The notes beneath the pieces are model-generated. The model was not told the DNA's origin. It was given only the letters and a program-made list of their open reading frames with translations, and did no database searches. A program made the translations under genes and the position numbers. A stretch of DNA of 64,000 nucleotides, taken from contig NZ_LQQA01000004.1 of the NCBI RefSeq assembly GCF_002101965.1, positions 62,001-126,000 of the forward strand, given 5' to 3'. Positions 53,653 to 62,488 of the stretch are shown here, piece after piece. This DNA is from Mycolicibacterium wolinskyi. GTDB taxonomy: Bacteria > Actinomycetota > Actinomycetes > Mycobacteriales > Mycobacteriaceae. Numbering within the stretch: the first letter of the stretch is position 1; the number at the start of each line of letters is the position of its first letter.

Positions 53653-54820
53653 GGTGGTCACGGCCCGGCTGCCGTGGGATGCCGCGGACCCGTACCCATT
53701 CTACGAGACCTGCCGCGCCCACGGTGACGTGGTGTGGGACGACGTCGCCCACGGCTGGCTCGTCCTTGGCTACGAGACCGCGCGGCGGGTGCTCGGTGGC
53801 AAGGAGTGGACCAGTGACCCGATGGCGAACCCGATCGCCCGCGCCAACATGGATCCGATCAGCCTGCAGTTCTCGGGCCGGTCCATGTTGATCGCCGACG
53901 GCGCGACCCACCGACGGCTGCGGGGATCGGTGCGTGACGTGTTCACGCGCACGTTCGTCACCGGGCTCGCCGAAGGGGTCGACGCGATCGCGTCCGCCGT
54001 CATCGACGAACCCGCGCCCGACACCGAATTCGACTTCATGTCCCGGATCGCGCTGCCGATCCCGATGGGAGTCGTCGCGGAATGGCTGGCCCTGGATCCC
54101 GGCACCGCGGACTTGCTCGCCGAGCTGTCACCGGCGATCATCCGGATGCTCGGCACCCTGGCCGACACCGACGAGACCCGGGCCGGAGCGGCCGCGGCCG
54201 CCGAACTGATGGGAGAGTTCCTGCCACTGGCCGCCGACCGCAGGCAACATCCCGGCGATGACCTCCTGAGCTTCATCGGGGGCGATCCCGATCTCGAACT
54301 TGAGGACGTCGTCATCACTGCGATCCTGATCGCCGTCGCCGGACATGAAACAACAGCAAATCTCTTGGGCGCCGGCCTGATTCGCTTGCTCACCGAACGC
54401 CCCGACGGAACCCGGCTGGTCGATCACATCGACGCTGCCGACCCGGCAGTCATGACCGAGCTACTACGCCTCGACAGCCCTGTCCAAGCGGCGCTACGGA
54501 CTGCCACCGAAGACACGCGGATCGGTGACGTCGCCGTCGAGGCGGGGGCGACGGCGCTCGTCGTGGTGGCCGCCGCCAACCGCGATCCGCGGGTATTCGA
54601 CGATCCCGGTGAACTTCGTATCGACCGAACCGGGCCCGCCCCACTGACTTTCGGCTACGGCGCGCACCACTGTCTCGGCGCCAGCTTGGCTCGGCTGGAA
54701 ATCAGCACAGCGCTCCCGAAGATCCTCGCCCGTCGGCCCAGGCTCGTTGGCGCGCCGGTCTGGCGCGATACTCCGGCGATCCGCGGGGCACTGCGCATTC
54801 CGATGGTATTTGACGCGTAG
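53639..54820 (+). CDS. Cytochrome P450
   Basis: 393 residues. The I-helix motif is AVAGHETTAN (residue ~235), the K-helix ExxR is ELLRLDSPVQAALRTATED and the haem-ligand loop FGYGAHHCLGASLARLE places the cysteine near residue 344. It needs a ferredoxin or similar partner. The ATG overlaps the ABC1-kinase gene, so the two are coupled; a terpenoid, lipid or steroid substrate is possible but not deducible. Confidence 0.92.
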   Translation: MTSSEVVTARLPWDAADPYPFYETCRAHGDVVWDDVAHGWLVLGYETARRVLGGKEWTSDPMANPIARANMDPISLQFSGRSMLIADGATHRRLRGSVRDVFTRTFVTGLAEGVDAIASAVIDEPAPDTEFDFMSRIALPIPMGVVAEWLALDPGTADLLAELSPAIIRMLGTLADTDETRAGAAAAAELMGEFLPLAADRRQHPGDDLLSFIGGDPDLELEDVVITAILIAVAGHETTANLLGAGLIRLLTERPDGTRLVDHIDAADPAVMTELLRLDSPVQAALRTATEDTRIGDVAVEAGATALVVVAAANRDPRVFDDPGELRIDRTGPAPLTFGYGAHHCLGASLARLEISTALPKILARRPRLVGAPVWRDTPAIRGALRIPMVFDA

Positions 54821-55031
54821 GTTCGGTTCGCCGGATGAAATGGGCTATCAGCGCGGCTGCCGGTTTCGCGTGGGTCTCCAGCAAGGAGTAGCCGCCCGCG
54901 AGGGCACGAGCCTCCACGCACGGCAATGCCACCGAGGTCCGCATCGGCTCGGGCGTTGGCGATCGGCGCAACCAGGTGCAGCAACAGTACGGTAGGCTGC
55001 TGCCAGCAGGTTAGCCGGTTGGGGGATTGGC

Positions 55032-55307
55032 GTGGCAAACGAATTAGAAGTGAACGCTGATGGTCTCCGTGCGTCCGCTGCCAGTAGCGCCTCCCTAGCC
55101 TCGGCATTGAGTGGAGCGGCCTTGGGCGCAGCGATGAGTACGCGGGCGAGCAGTGCAGGTGTTGCGGCGTTCAACGCGGCGCTTACGTCCGCACGTGACC
55201 GTCAATCGAATCGCATCTCAGGCCAAGCCCGCGACTTATCGACGAGCAGCGCTGTCTACACCTCCACCGACGATAACGGTGCTGCCTCGATTTCAAGCAC
55301 GATATGA
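55032..55307 (+). CDS. Small EspC-like (ESX secretion-associated) protein
   Basis: 91 residues, helical, low in aromatic residues: MANELEVNADGLRASAASSA with Ala/Ser-rich helices and a Ser/Thr-rich tail. This fits the EspC-like ESX secretion-associated family, helpers that accompany larger secreted partners. GTG 55032 has GGGGGA about ten bases upstream. The stop overlaps the next ATG (ATGA), so it is translated with the large gene. Confidence 0.72.
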   Translation: MANELEVNADGLRASAASSASLASALSGAALGAAMSTRASSAGVAAFNAALTSARDRQSNRISGQARDLSTSSAVYTSTDDNGAASISSTI

Positions 55308-56716
55308 ACGCAATCAGTCCATCTCTCGGTCAACCGACCCGTTCGGAGATCGAGAACTGGGACACCTCAGACCTCGATAGTGCGGCTTCCTACTGGAAAA
55401 CATCGGCTATCGAATCCGAAGACGCTTTTGAACAGCATCAGCGAAACGTCGCCGCACCTGGTGGTACGGACTGGGAGGGCGACGCCAAAGATGCTGCGGT
55501 CGATCGCGTCACCGCCGATGTCGCTGTGGTCCGCAGTCAAGCTGGTGTAGTGCGCGAGGCTGCCAGAATTGCCGAGAACGGCAGCGTGGACATAAAGGCA
55601 GCACAACGCAAAGCGCTTGAGGCGATCAGCGAAGCCGAGTCCGACGGTTTTAGGGTCGGTGAGGACCTATCAGTGACTGATGTTCGGAGAGTCGATATCG
55701 ACACCATGGCTGCCCGTCAGACGGCTGCCAGGGAGCACGCCGAAAATATCCGTTGGACCGCCGAACAACTCAGCCAGACTGATCATCTTGTCGGACAGAG
55801 GCTCGAGTCAAAAGCGGGTGAGCTTGACGGGATTCAATTCGGCGGGCGATCAGACGACACTCAGGTAAGCATGTTCGGTCGCGACGACGAAACTGACGTC
55901 AAAGAAGACGTAGAGGGCGAGCCCAAAGCTTCGCCCGGAGCGCTACCGGGAGAACCGGGCGGTCCTGAGTTTGTGATCGCGCCGCCGACCAAGCCCAAAC
56001 TCGAATGGGATGAAGGTTTCGAGTACGGTTCCGCCAAGCCGACGTGGCAAGACTATGTCAAGCGAATGGAATGGCTGGCAAAGCTAGCAGGGGGCCGAAT
56101 GATTCGATCGGATCTTGACGACGCTACCCAGATGTACCGGCATTATTGGGATAACAACGGCGAACCCATTGAGTTTGATTACGAAGAAGCTTATCAGGAG
56201 GACCCTGGAATTAGAAAAAATGTCGACGGTCAAATTGCTCGCGCACAACAAGGTGCAGAGGAACTTATTCGTGCCGGCAACACATCATTTTCGATGACCG
56301 GTGACCCAGTACCCTCCGAAGCCTATCCAACCACTGAGAACTGGCAGAAAGCTATTGGCGGCTATCAACAGTGGAGCAGTGCGGACGTTCAGGTTGAGGG
56401 GAACAAAGTGACGATGACAGTCACTGTGCACGCTGAAGACCACTACAACTTCAATCGGGGACAAGCGGATATTGCCACGGGTGCAGCTGACAACGAAAAT
56501 GGCCGCTTCACCGAACTCGGCTGGGCCAAACCCTTTGACTCACATGGAGAAATCACCAGGACGATCACTTGGGAGCTGGGCAGTGCACCAACACAAGCCG
56601 GCGAGGGATCACCGCAGTTCAACCCAGGGCGTGAAGACAGGGCAGACGGTAGAGGAAGTCCCGGCGGTGTCGAATGGCCCGACAACAATCGCAATACAGG
56701 AGTATCAGTGCCGTGA
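55304..56716 (+). CDS. Probable type VII-secreted polymorphic toxin-like protein
   Basis: 470 residues. Residues 1-~175 are a helical WXG-like secretion module with a central DWEGDAKDAA turn and FRVGEDLSVTDVRRVD, a pattern I recognise as a shared N-terminal module of mycobacterial T7SS proteins. A charged, Pro-rich linker follows (~195-235), then an unrecognised C-terminal domain of ~210 residues with several aromatic/acidic motifs (MYRHYWDNNGEPIEFDYEEA; AEDHYNFNRGQADIATGA; ENGRFTELGWAKPFDSHGE). The base composition is lower in GC than the core. The lipoprotein gene behind it suggests toxin/immunity. Activity not known. Confidence 0.6.
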   Translation: MNAISPSLGQPTRSEIENWDTSDLDSAASYWKTSAIESEDAFEQHQRNVAAPGGTDWEGDAKDAAVDRVTADVAVVRSQAGVVREAARIAENGSVDIKAAQRKALEAISEAESDGFRVGEDLSVTDVRRVDIDTMAARQTAAREHAENIRWTAEQLSQTDHLVGQRLESKAGELDGIQFGGRSDDTQVSMFGRDDETDVKEDVEGEPKASPGALPGEPGGPEFVIAPPTKPKLEWDEGFEYGSAKPTWQDYVKRMEWLAKLAGGRMIRSDLDDATQMYRHYWDNNGEPIEFDYEEAYQEDPGIRKNVDGQIARAQQGAEELIRAGNTSFSMTGDPVPSEAYPTTENWQKAIGGYQQWSSADVQVEGNKVTMTVTVHAEDHYNFNRGQADIATGAADNENGRFTELGWAKPFDSHGEITRTITWELGSAPTQAGEGSPQFNPGREDRADGRGSPGGVEWPDNNRNTGVSVP

Positions 56717-57216
56717 CGCATCGGATCGCCAAAGCACTCGTACTGACCGCGACTCTGCCGTTGATTGTGTTCAACGCTGGATGTTCGCCCACGCCAGGCA
56801 ATCCCCGCCCGACGGAGACCAGCATGAATGAGCCGGCAGGTAAAAGCACCTCCAACCCGGTACGCCACGAACTTGAGCCACTTACCAAGAGGTTCGCAGC
56901 GTTAGGAACCCCGGTGGCGGCGTCCTGGGTGAGCGGGGATATGGGCGATCCGCGCGTGGCCGGACCTTCCCTCTACTGGATCGACTCGGTGGTGGAGCTG
57001 ACTCCCGGCACAGCGAGCGATCTGAAACAGCGGTACCAACCTGCTCCGTCGAACGAGGCGCCCGACGTGTGGAACACGTTGCGCGGGAGCCTGCCGACTG
57101 GAGGCTATCTTACGAGTCCCGAGCTGGACGCGGCGTTCACATCGACGAAGATCAAGACGAAGGCCTTTCTCGCAGAACATGATCCGATCATCGTTCTGAC
57201 AGCTGTAGGGGAGTAG
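56713..57216 (+). CDS. Lipoprotein, probable immunity partner of the preceding gene
   Basis: 167 residues. A signal peptide ends in a lipobox (LIVFNAGC, residues ~16-23), so the protein is anchored outside the membrane. The mature part is soluble (LYWIDSVVELTPGTASDLKQ). No family is recognised. GTG 56713 overlaps the stop of the large gene (GTGA). An extracytoplasmic immunity protein would fit a toxin that acts in the periplasm or on the membrane of a neighbour cell. Confidence 0.6.
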   Translation: MTHRIAKALVLTATLPLIVFNAGCSPTPGNPRPTETSMNEPAGKSTSNPVRHELEPLTKRFAALGTPVAASWVSGDMGDPRVAGPSLYWIDSVVELTPGTASDLKQRYQPAPSNEAPDVWNTLRGSLPTGGYLTSPELDAAFTSTKIKTKAFLAEHDPIIVLTAVGE

Positions 57217-57756
57217 CTCGCCATGATGCCTGGCGGTCTACACACGCGCGTGGCGCTAGCTCGCGGGCATCGGTAGAGCTCGGTGATAGCTCGCCGTGCT
57301 CGCTGCGCGCCGTCACCATACGCAAGGCGCGCATCGCCGGGCCGGCTCGTTTGAGGCCAAACCGGCCGGAGGGGGCCGAAAATCGATCCGGGGCAAGGCC
57401 CATCATGCATCCGCTGGTAGTCGAGGCACGTCAGCAGCTGTTGGCCTCGGGGAGAGCTGATCGCCTCAGTTGGACTTCCGAATGACTTGGCCGACGTTAC
57501 GGTTTGGCCACGAAACGGGAGATGTCGGTGCTGTATCGGTTGCCGATGCCGGCCGAGCTGCGCATTTACCACCTTGCGGATTGAGGGCAGCTATCGTGGG
57601 ACGGCGATAGCTACGGCCCCAAGTGGAGGCCGTCATCGGGCGGCCTATCTGCGGTGGCTGCAGGCGCGGCATAATCGCTGGACCATTACAAGCATTTGCC
57701 TTTTGATCCGGCGACAGGCCGGCTGGCGATGTGGCGTGATGTGGCGTGTTCGAGGA
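57217..57756. other. 540 bp without a supportable gene
   Basis: No intact reading frame with family resemblance. Short runs look like decayed coding sequence on the plus strand (e.g. VLYRLPMPAELRIYHLAD near 57528 and PFDPATGRLAMWRDV near 57701), separated by stops and frame changes. Confidence 0.5.
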
Positions 57757-58977
57757 TCACGGTTGCGGTGGCATGGGCTTCTCAGGTACTGCGCGCAGCG
57801 GCTCGCTCGGCTGCCCGTTGAGTTCTGCACCGGCACCGCCGGTTTCGTAGCGTCGGATGGTCTGGCGGATCTCGTCGGTTGCGACCTTGTAGATATCCAC
57901 CACCGACGTAATGTCGCGCCGAACGCCAGCGTCCTTGCCGTGCTCGAAGGTTGTCACGAACTTGACACTTTTACCGTTGAGGTTCAGCCGAATGATTGGC
58001 TTCCTGTTGTTGTCGTCGAGCAGAATCGCGAAGTAGGACTTGCTGTCCCGATAATGGACACGTTCCGGTGCAACCTCGGACACCGCGATCGCCCGAACGA
58101 TGTTGAACCCTTCCAGTTCTTCATCTGTCGTCACTACGCCGGGGTCAGTCACTCCGTCGGCCGTGGCCACTACTGCTTCAGCGATTGCGGCCTGCCCGAT
58201 CGGAGATTGCGGCGCAGCGTTCGATTGAACGATTTCTGTCGAGCGATTCGGGTCTGGCGCGTCGTCGCCGAGGGCAGTCTTCAGTCGGCTGTTGACCTGA
58301 TCGCCCACGTACTGATTGAGCGCCTTCGCCACCAGCGGTCTGAACTGGTCGACAACTTTCTGCGTGGTACGGCCCTCATAGATGCGGTTTACGAAGAAAC
58401 GCACCCATTCTTCGGATGGGTCTTTGACCTCGGCTGCGATGATCCGGCGAATACCGCCTATGTACTTGAGTTCTTCGGCGGCGTTTACCACCGAGTCGAT
58501 GTCGAATGATTCCTTTGAGAACTTCTGGATCTCAGGGACCAGCGTTCTATCGATGTCTAGAAGATCGAAGATCAGAAATGGCTATTCGTCCATTCGGTTC
58601 GGCATGTCGCCGTCGGTGTAGACATGATATTGCTGTCCGTTCGTCAAGATGGCGATGCGGGCCGACGTGACAGCGAAGTAGCGGAACAGCTGGGATGCGT
58701 AACGGAGGTCTAGCGGGTCGCCGATCTTTTTGCATTCCATTAGTATCTGAACTTGCCCGTCCTTGAAGATCGCATAGTCGACCTTCTCGCCCTTTTTGAC
58801 TCCGACATCGGCAATGAATTCCGGCACAACCTCGGACGGGTTGAACACATCGTAACCAAGCACATTCGAGATGAACGGCATGATGAACGCGTTCTTTGTT
58901 GCCTCCTCGGTCAGTACCGAGTGCCGCATGTCGCGGATCTTGTTGGCAATTGTCGCAAGTCCGTCAGAAAATGCCAT
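57757..58977 (-). pseudogene. Type I restriction R-subunit N-terminal-like protein, split by an amber codon
   Basis: In one frame, residues 1-131 read from ATG 58977 (MAFSDGLATIANKIRDMRHS) and contain a PD-(D/E)xK-like nuclease domain: DYAIFKDGQVQILMECKKIG carries the D-x(n)-E-x-K signature. It stops at TAG (58582-58584). The same frame continues without a shift to PFLIFDLLDIDRTLVPEIQK and on through a C-terminal region to 57757. One base (for example AAG to TAG) separates this from an intact protein of ~405 residues of the HSDR_N type. GAGGGG precedes the start. Confidence 0.75.
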
Positions 58978-59051
58978 GGCTGTCCCCTCTGTTGACCCTC
59001 GCGGCAGACTGTAGAGGATAAAGGCGACAACTTTCAGGTGTTCGCTGCAAG

Positions 59052-59431
59052 AACGGGTGGGTCTTACACCCCAACGATGCCCAGGCGATCGACGTCCTGC
59101 GCTTCCAGTAGGGCGGCGCGGACGCCGCCGACGCGGGGTTCCTGGTCGACGGCTACCAGAACGGCAACGCGGGCAGTGGCAACGTGTTCGGCCCCACCAC
59201 CCCCCGCGTGGTGTCGCCGTCCGTCCCAGAGGGCACCGCCGTGTTGGGTGCTGGAACCAGCTCCGGCTGTACGTCCGTGAGGGCGTACGGATCGACGTGG
59301 ACGCGGGCGGTGTGCTGGTCACCAAGAACCAGGCTGTCCTGCGCGCGGAAACCCGCGTCGGTGTCGGCGTGCTCAAGCCCAGCAGCTCGCCGTCGTGGAT
59401 ATGGCTGCCTGACGATGGCGTGGTGGGATGA
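59052..59431 (+). pseudogene. Phage major capsid protein fragment (HK97 type)
   Basis: Reads as the C-terminal part of an HK97-family capsid: WVLHPNDAQAIDVLRFQ, then an in-frame TAG at 59109, then GFLVDGYQNGNAGSGNVFGP. A change of frame leads on to WNQLRLYVREGVRIDVDAGG and NQAVLRAETRVGVGVLKP. Degraded by a nonsense codon and at least one frameshift. Remains of a prophage. Confidence 0.72.
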
Positions 59432-59568
59432 CGCGCTGAATGCTCACGTGACGGCCGACCAGCTGGAGGGGGTTCGTCACCGTTGAAGAGGCGGCCCACC
59501 AGATGGGCGTCACCCGCCAACGGGTTCACCAGCTGGTGGAACAGCGGGTGCTCCGGACAGCTGGATAA
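59415..59568 (+). pseudogene. Short phage-type fragments, including a helix-turn-helix
   Basis: A 23-codon frame (MAWWDDALNAHVTADQLEG...) ends at 59486. Shifted by one frame, FVTVEEAAHQMGVTRQRVHQ and LVEQRVLRTAG run to TAA 59566-59568 and read as an excisionase/MerR-like helix-turn-helix. Together they look like one gene with a +1 shift. Confidence 0.5.
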
Positions 59569-59667
59569 GGCGGGGCCATGGCTGGTCCAGCCCGCCGTCA
59601 CCAACCGCACATGAGCGCGTTCGCGGTCCGGGGACTGGTCATTCCTGTCGTCCGCGCGGCCGCCGCT

Positions 59668-60072
59668 CTAGCGTCCGATAAGCCCCGCCCGGCGCTCGTA
59701 TGTCGCCATGGCCTCCCTGACGAATAGACGGGCGGCATGAAGGGCCATATCGAACCCGCTGTCATCGAATAGATGGGAGTCCGGGCGTTGAGTGTCCGAC
59801 CAGTGATAGCCGTGCGCGGTGGACGACCCGATGCGCCATAGGTGCAGCGCGGTGAACCCATCGGCAGACTTGGCAGCGATCAACGTATTCAACATCGATA
59901 AGGTGTCGGGGGGCTTCTTCAACTCGACGCCCAACGTGTCCGCGCGAGACTTGAGCGGCAATATCGCGTCGTCAAATCCAGCCAATATGGCGTCTGCCTG
60001 TTGCGCCAGATTGTGATTGGCGGCGGTGCCGGCCATCGTTTGGAAGGCCTTGCGTTGCTCGTCTATATTCAC
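59668..60072 (-). CDS. Hypothetical protein, coupled to or split from 60069-60419
   Basis: 134 residues, helical (MNIDEQRKAFQTMAGTAANH; IGSSTAHGYHWSDTQRPDSH). Family not recognised. Its GTG overlaps the previous stop (GTGA). The upstream frame ends SRERQYVAYKSNS, so this could be one frameshifted gene. Confidence 0.5.
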   Translation of the reverse strand: MNIDEQRKAFQTMAGTAANHNLAQQADAILAGFDDAILPLKSRADTLGVELKKPPDTLSMLNTLIAAKSADGFTALHLWRIGSSTAHGYHWSDTQRPDSHLFDDSGFDMALHAARLFVREAMATYERRAGLIGR

Positions 60073-60419
60073 GAATTCGATTTGTAAGCAACGTATTGAC
60101 GCTCGCGCGACTCGTCAGGCGCGAGCATCCACCGCGCCCGCGCAGATGCCAGGAGGGCTGTTCGTAGCGAGGTGAACGGCGCGTAGTGGCGCATCGGCTC
60201 GTCACGAACCATCGCGTCCACCACCGAGCCCAGATGATCCAACGCTGTGATGACGCAGTAGTGGGCAACTGGACCTGCTTCCGACCCTGCGTCCGCATCG
60301 GCCGCAAGATCGCTCCTTGGACGCGGACTTCGGTCTACCCGTCCCTTGATGGTCCAGGGGTCGCCGACCTCCTGGTACCAACTGACGACTCCGCGACGTG
60401 GTCCGCTGTCAAGGTTCAT
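60069..60419 (-). CDS. Hypothetical protein, possibly the N-terminal half of the next gene
   Basis: 116 residues (VVDAMVRDEPMRHYAPFTSL; SARARWMLAPDESRERQ). Family not recognised; it overlaps the following gene by 4 bp. The 'RARWMLAPDESRERQ' part joined with the start of the neighbour resembles one continuous helical protein, so a one-base frameshift is likely. Confidence 0.5.
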   Translation of the reverse strand: MNLDSGPRRGVVSWYQEVGDPWTIKGRVDRSPRPRSDLAADADAGSEAGPVAHYCVITALDHLGSVVDAMVRDEPMRHYAPFTSLRTALLASARARWMLAPDESRERQYVAYKSNS

Positions 60420-60486
60420 GCCCTCAGTGTGGCTGCGCGCACCGACACGTTCGGGCTGCTTACTACCGCCCGTCGGTATAGCCCGC

Positions 60487-60492
60487 TAGATT
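60487..60492 (+). promoter_or_regulatory. -10 element of the gene at 60500
   Basis: TAGATT, seven bases before the ATG at 60500, with no ribosome site. Predicted leaderless start. Confidence 0.5.
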
Positions 60493-60499
60493 CCCGCCT

Positions 60500-61369
60500 A
60501 TGGGGGCGTGGCGTAATTTCAAGCGGTGGTGGCGCGAATGGTGGGCCGACACCAAAGGGTCAATCGCAGTCATCTCAAGCGCCATTGCGCTGGCCATCTT
60601 GGTGATCGCCGTCCTTCAATCCATCGACTTGATGGAGAAGTATCCCCGGATCAACTGGGGCAACGTCTGGGAACCCTTCGCAGCCGTCGGCACTATCGGA
60701 GCCGTCGTGGTGGCGCTATGGCAGTCGGTCGTTATCCGCCGACAGGCCAAGGACGACGCCGCGGAAGCAGCCACGCGGTTTCAAGCCGAGATTGAGGCCG
60801 CTAACACGCGCACCGTCCAGGAGGTTGAAGCCGCCGAGCGGCGCTCAGCACGTGAACTGACACATTCCCGCGAACTGCACGAGGTAGAGATGGCGAACCA
60901 GCGTGAGCTGGCGCGCATACAGCGTGTCCAATTGCTGGAGCAGTCGCAGAAGCAACAGGTCGTGGTGCTCAACCGCGCGGTGGACGCCCTAGGTCACCAA
61001 CTGGCCAAGTTGTGGAATGAAGGCACGAAGATCGCGCGGCTCGATAAGTATGAGGACCGAGTCAACGGGATGGATCAATTGAGCAAGGAATTGTCTTTGG
61101 CCGCAAAGAATATGGTTCAAGAAATCGCGGCCGCCCATCTGCTGGTCCAACGTCAAGAGATCCACGACGCCCTCGACAATCTCAACCTGGCCGGCCAGAA
61201 CGCCATGTACGTCGAGATGCAACTCCGAGAGGCGTATGTCGCCGGTCGCCAGTTGAACCCCAGCCCAATCCCCGGCGCGATGGAACTCATACACCAGCGA
61301 ATGCGGGTCGTTTGGACCCTCGCTGCCGACCTACTGCGTACCGGCTACGACGACGAGGTCTACACCTAA
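60500..61369 (+). CDS. Membrane-anchored coiled-coil protein of unknown function
   Basis: 289 residues. Two hydrophobic segments (residues ~21-43, SIAVISSAIALAILVIAVL, and ~60-77, EPFAAVGTIGAVVVALW) precede a long coiled coil (about 80-165: AKDDAAEAATRFQAEIEAAN, VEAAERRSARELTHSREL) and a helical C-terminus. Family not recognised; such proteins sit in phage or defence regions but give no clear role. Leaderless ATG. Confidence 0.65.
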   Translation: MGAWRNFKRWWREWWADTKGSIAVISSAIALAILVIAVLQSIDLMEKYPRINWGNVWEPFAAVGTIGAVVVALWQSVVIRRQAKDDAAEAATRFQAEIEAANTRTVQEVEAAERRSARELTHSRELHEVEMANQRELARIQRVQLLEQSQKQQVVVLNRAVDALGHQLAKLWNEGTKIARLDKYEDRVNGMDQLSKELSLAAKNMVQEIAAAHLLVQRQEIHDALDNLNLAGQNAMYVEMQLREAYVAGRQLNPSPIPGAMELIHQRMRVVWTLAADLLRTGYDDEVYT

Positions 61370-61515
61370 CCGGGAGTCGAAACTCGGCGCGCCGGTCGCC
61401 GCCCCTGGCACTCGTCAGGGGTTGTACCCCAGGGCGTCAACCGAACGATTTTCGCGCTGCCGCAATGAGTCCGGGCCGACCTGATCGTGCCGCTGACCAG
61501 GGCGGACTCAGCTCG

Positions 61516-61888
61516 ATGCTATCTCGTTGCTGCACCGTAGAATCGCACAATTTGCAGCGGGTAGATTGCGAGCGCCGGGACCGTCGAGTGGTGCAGCTGG
61601 TGTTGGCCGGTGCCAGCTACCGGGAGGCTGGGGCGGTGGTGGGGTTGAGGTCGCCCAGCACGGTCCACGCGATCATGCAGAAGGCGTTGGCAGGCGATGC
61701 CAGACACGATGTGCTGGCCTCTCAATCGGGGGCGATGTTCTTGGAGCGGTCGGAGTCGTTGATACGGGGCCAACTGGTCCGACGCGATGGCGGGGGACTA
61801 TCAGGCGTCGGTGATGGTGCTTCGTCAGATGGATGAGCAGGCCCAGGTGCTGGGCGTGTATGCGCGCGCCGCCGCCCTACGTGGCTGA
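61516..61888 (+). pseudogene. Phage small-terminase/HTH-like gene, frameshifted
   Basis: From ATG 61516 the frame encodes a helix-turn-helix (LAGASYREAGAVVGLRSPST, VHAIMQKAL) and SESLIRG. In the +1 frame the text continues as DAMAGDYQASVMVLRQMDEQ, AQVLGVYARAAALRG and stops at 61886-61888. Together this resembles a phage helix-turn-helix/terminase small-subunit-like protein. One frameshift near 61770-61790 separates the parts. Confidence 0.5.
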
Positions 61889-62276
61889 GAACCACTCTGC
61901 TCGTTGATCGCTGCACGCCAACGCGTTCGGCTGTTGGTGCGATATGCGGGCGGTGCCCTGACCGGGTTCCTTCTGACCCGAAGGGGTTCTTTGGGTGGGT
62001 CGATCGAAATACGGTGCCCAGTGGCCCGGCCCCGGTGATCGGGGGTCGGGCTGCCGTTTGTCTGGGGGTGTAGCGGCGGAGGTCCATCTGCGCGTCCCTG
62101 CGATGCCTCCGCGCTGACCGGCGCGTCGGCTACACCACCACGGTACCTCCGTTGCGAGTTTCTGGTGGTTGGTTCGCGCGCAACCGCTGGTGCACGCATA
62201 TGCGTATCAGTCTGCAGTTTCGTAAACAGCTTGTGCCACTTGTAGATTCGGCGTAGTCAGAGTTACCGCCACCACC
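61889..62276. other. 388 bp without a gene
   Basis: No frame with family resemblance. A GC-rich hairpin-prone segment (GGCCCCGGTGATCGGGGGTC) lies near 62022. Confidence 0.4.
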
Positions 62277-62471
62277 ATGCCGACCAACACCTACACCGCG
62301 CCGACCAACCCCGCCGACCCCCACCATACGGCCATCACCGAGGACGATCCGGCGGAGGTGCCGCGTGACCGTGCCCGTGTGCTGCTGGCCGGCCGTGGGG
62401 CCGACTGGGACAACCCGCTCGGGGTGGCCCGTGCGTTGACGGTCGCGGCGACCCTCCTGGACCTGATGTGA
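62277..62471 (+). CDS. Small hypothetical protein (64 aa)
   Basis: 64 residues: MPTNTYTAPTNPADPHHTAI, ending GVARALTVAATLLDLM. No family recognised and no good ribosome site; it might be phage-derived. It ends 17 bp before the convergent HNH gene. Confidence 0.4.
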   Translation: MPTNTYTAPTNPADPHHTAITEDDPAEVPRDRARVLLAGRGADWDNPLGVARALTVAATLLDLM

Positions 62472-62488
62472 CAGCTGCTCGAACGCAA

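Noticed and set aside
54821..55031. Left attachment site of the island (copy of the tRNA-Val end)
   Set aside because: I looked for the T-arm and anticodon-arm sequences of tRNA-Val and found no copy; only a small CTGCTG-C-CAGCAG palindrome is present.
57105..57572. 155-codon minus-strand frame between the lipoprotein and the restriction-type gene
   Set aside because: No family resemblance and it overlaps the end of the lipoprotein gene. Adjacent plus-strand fragments look like decayed coding sequence.
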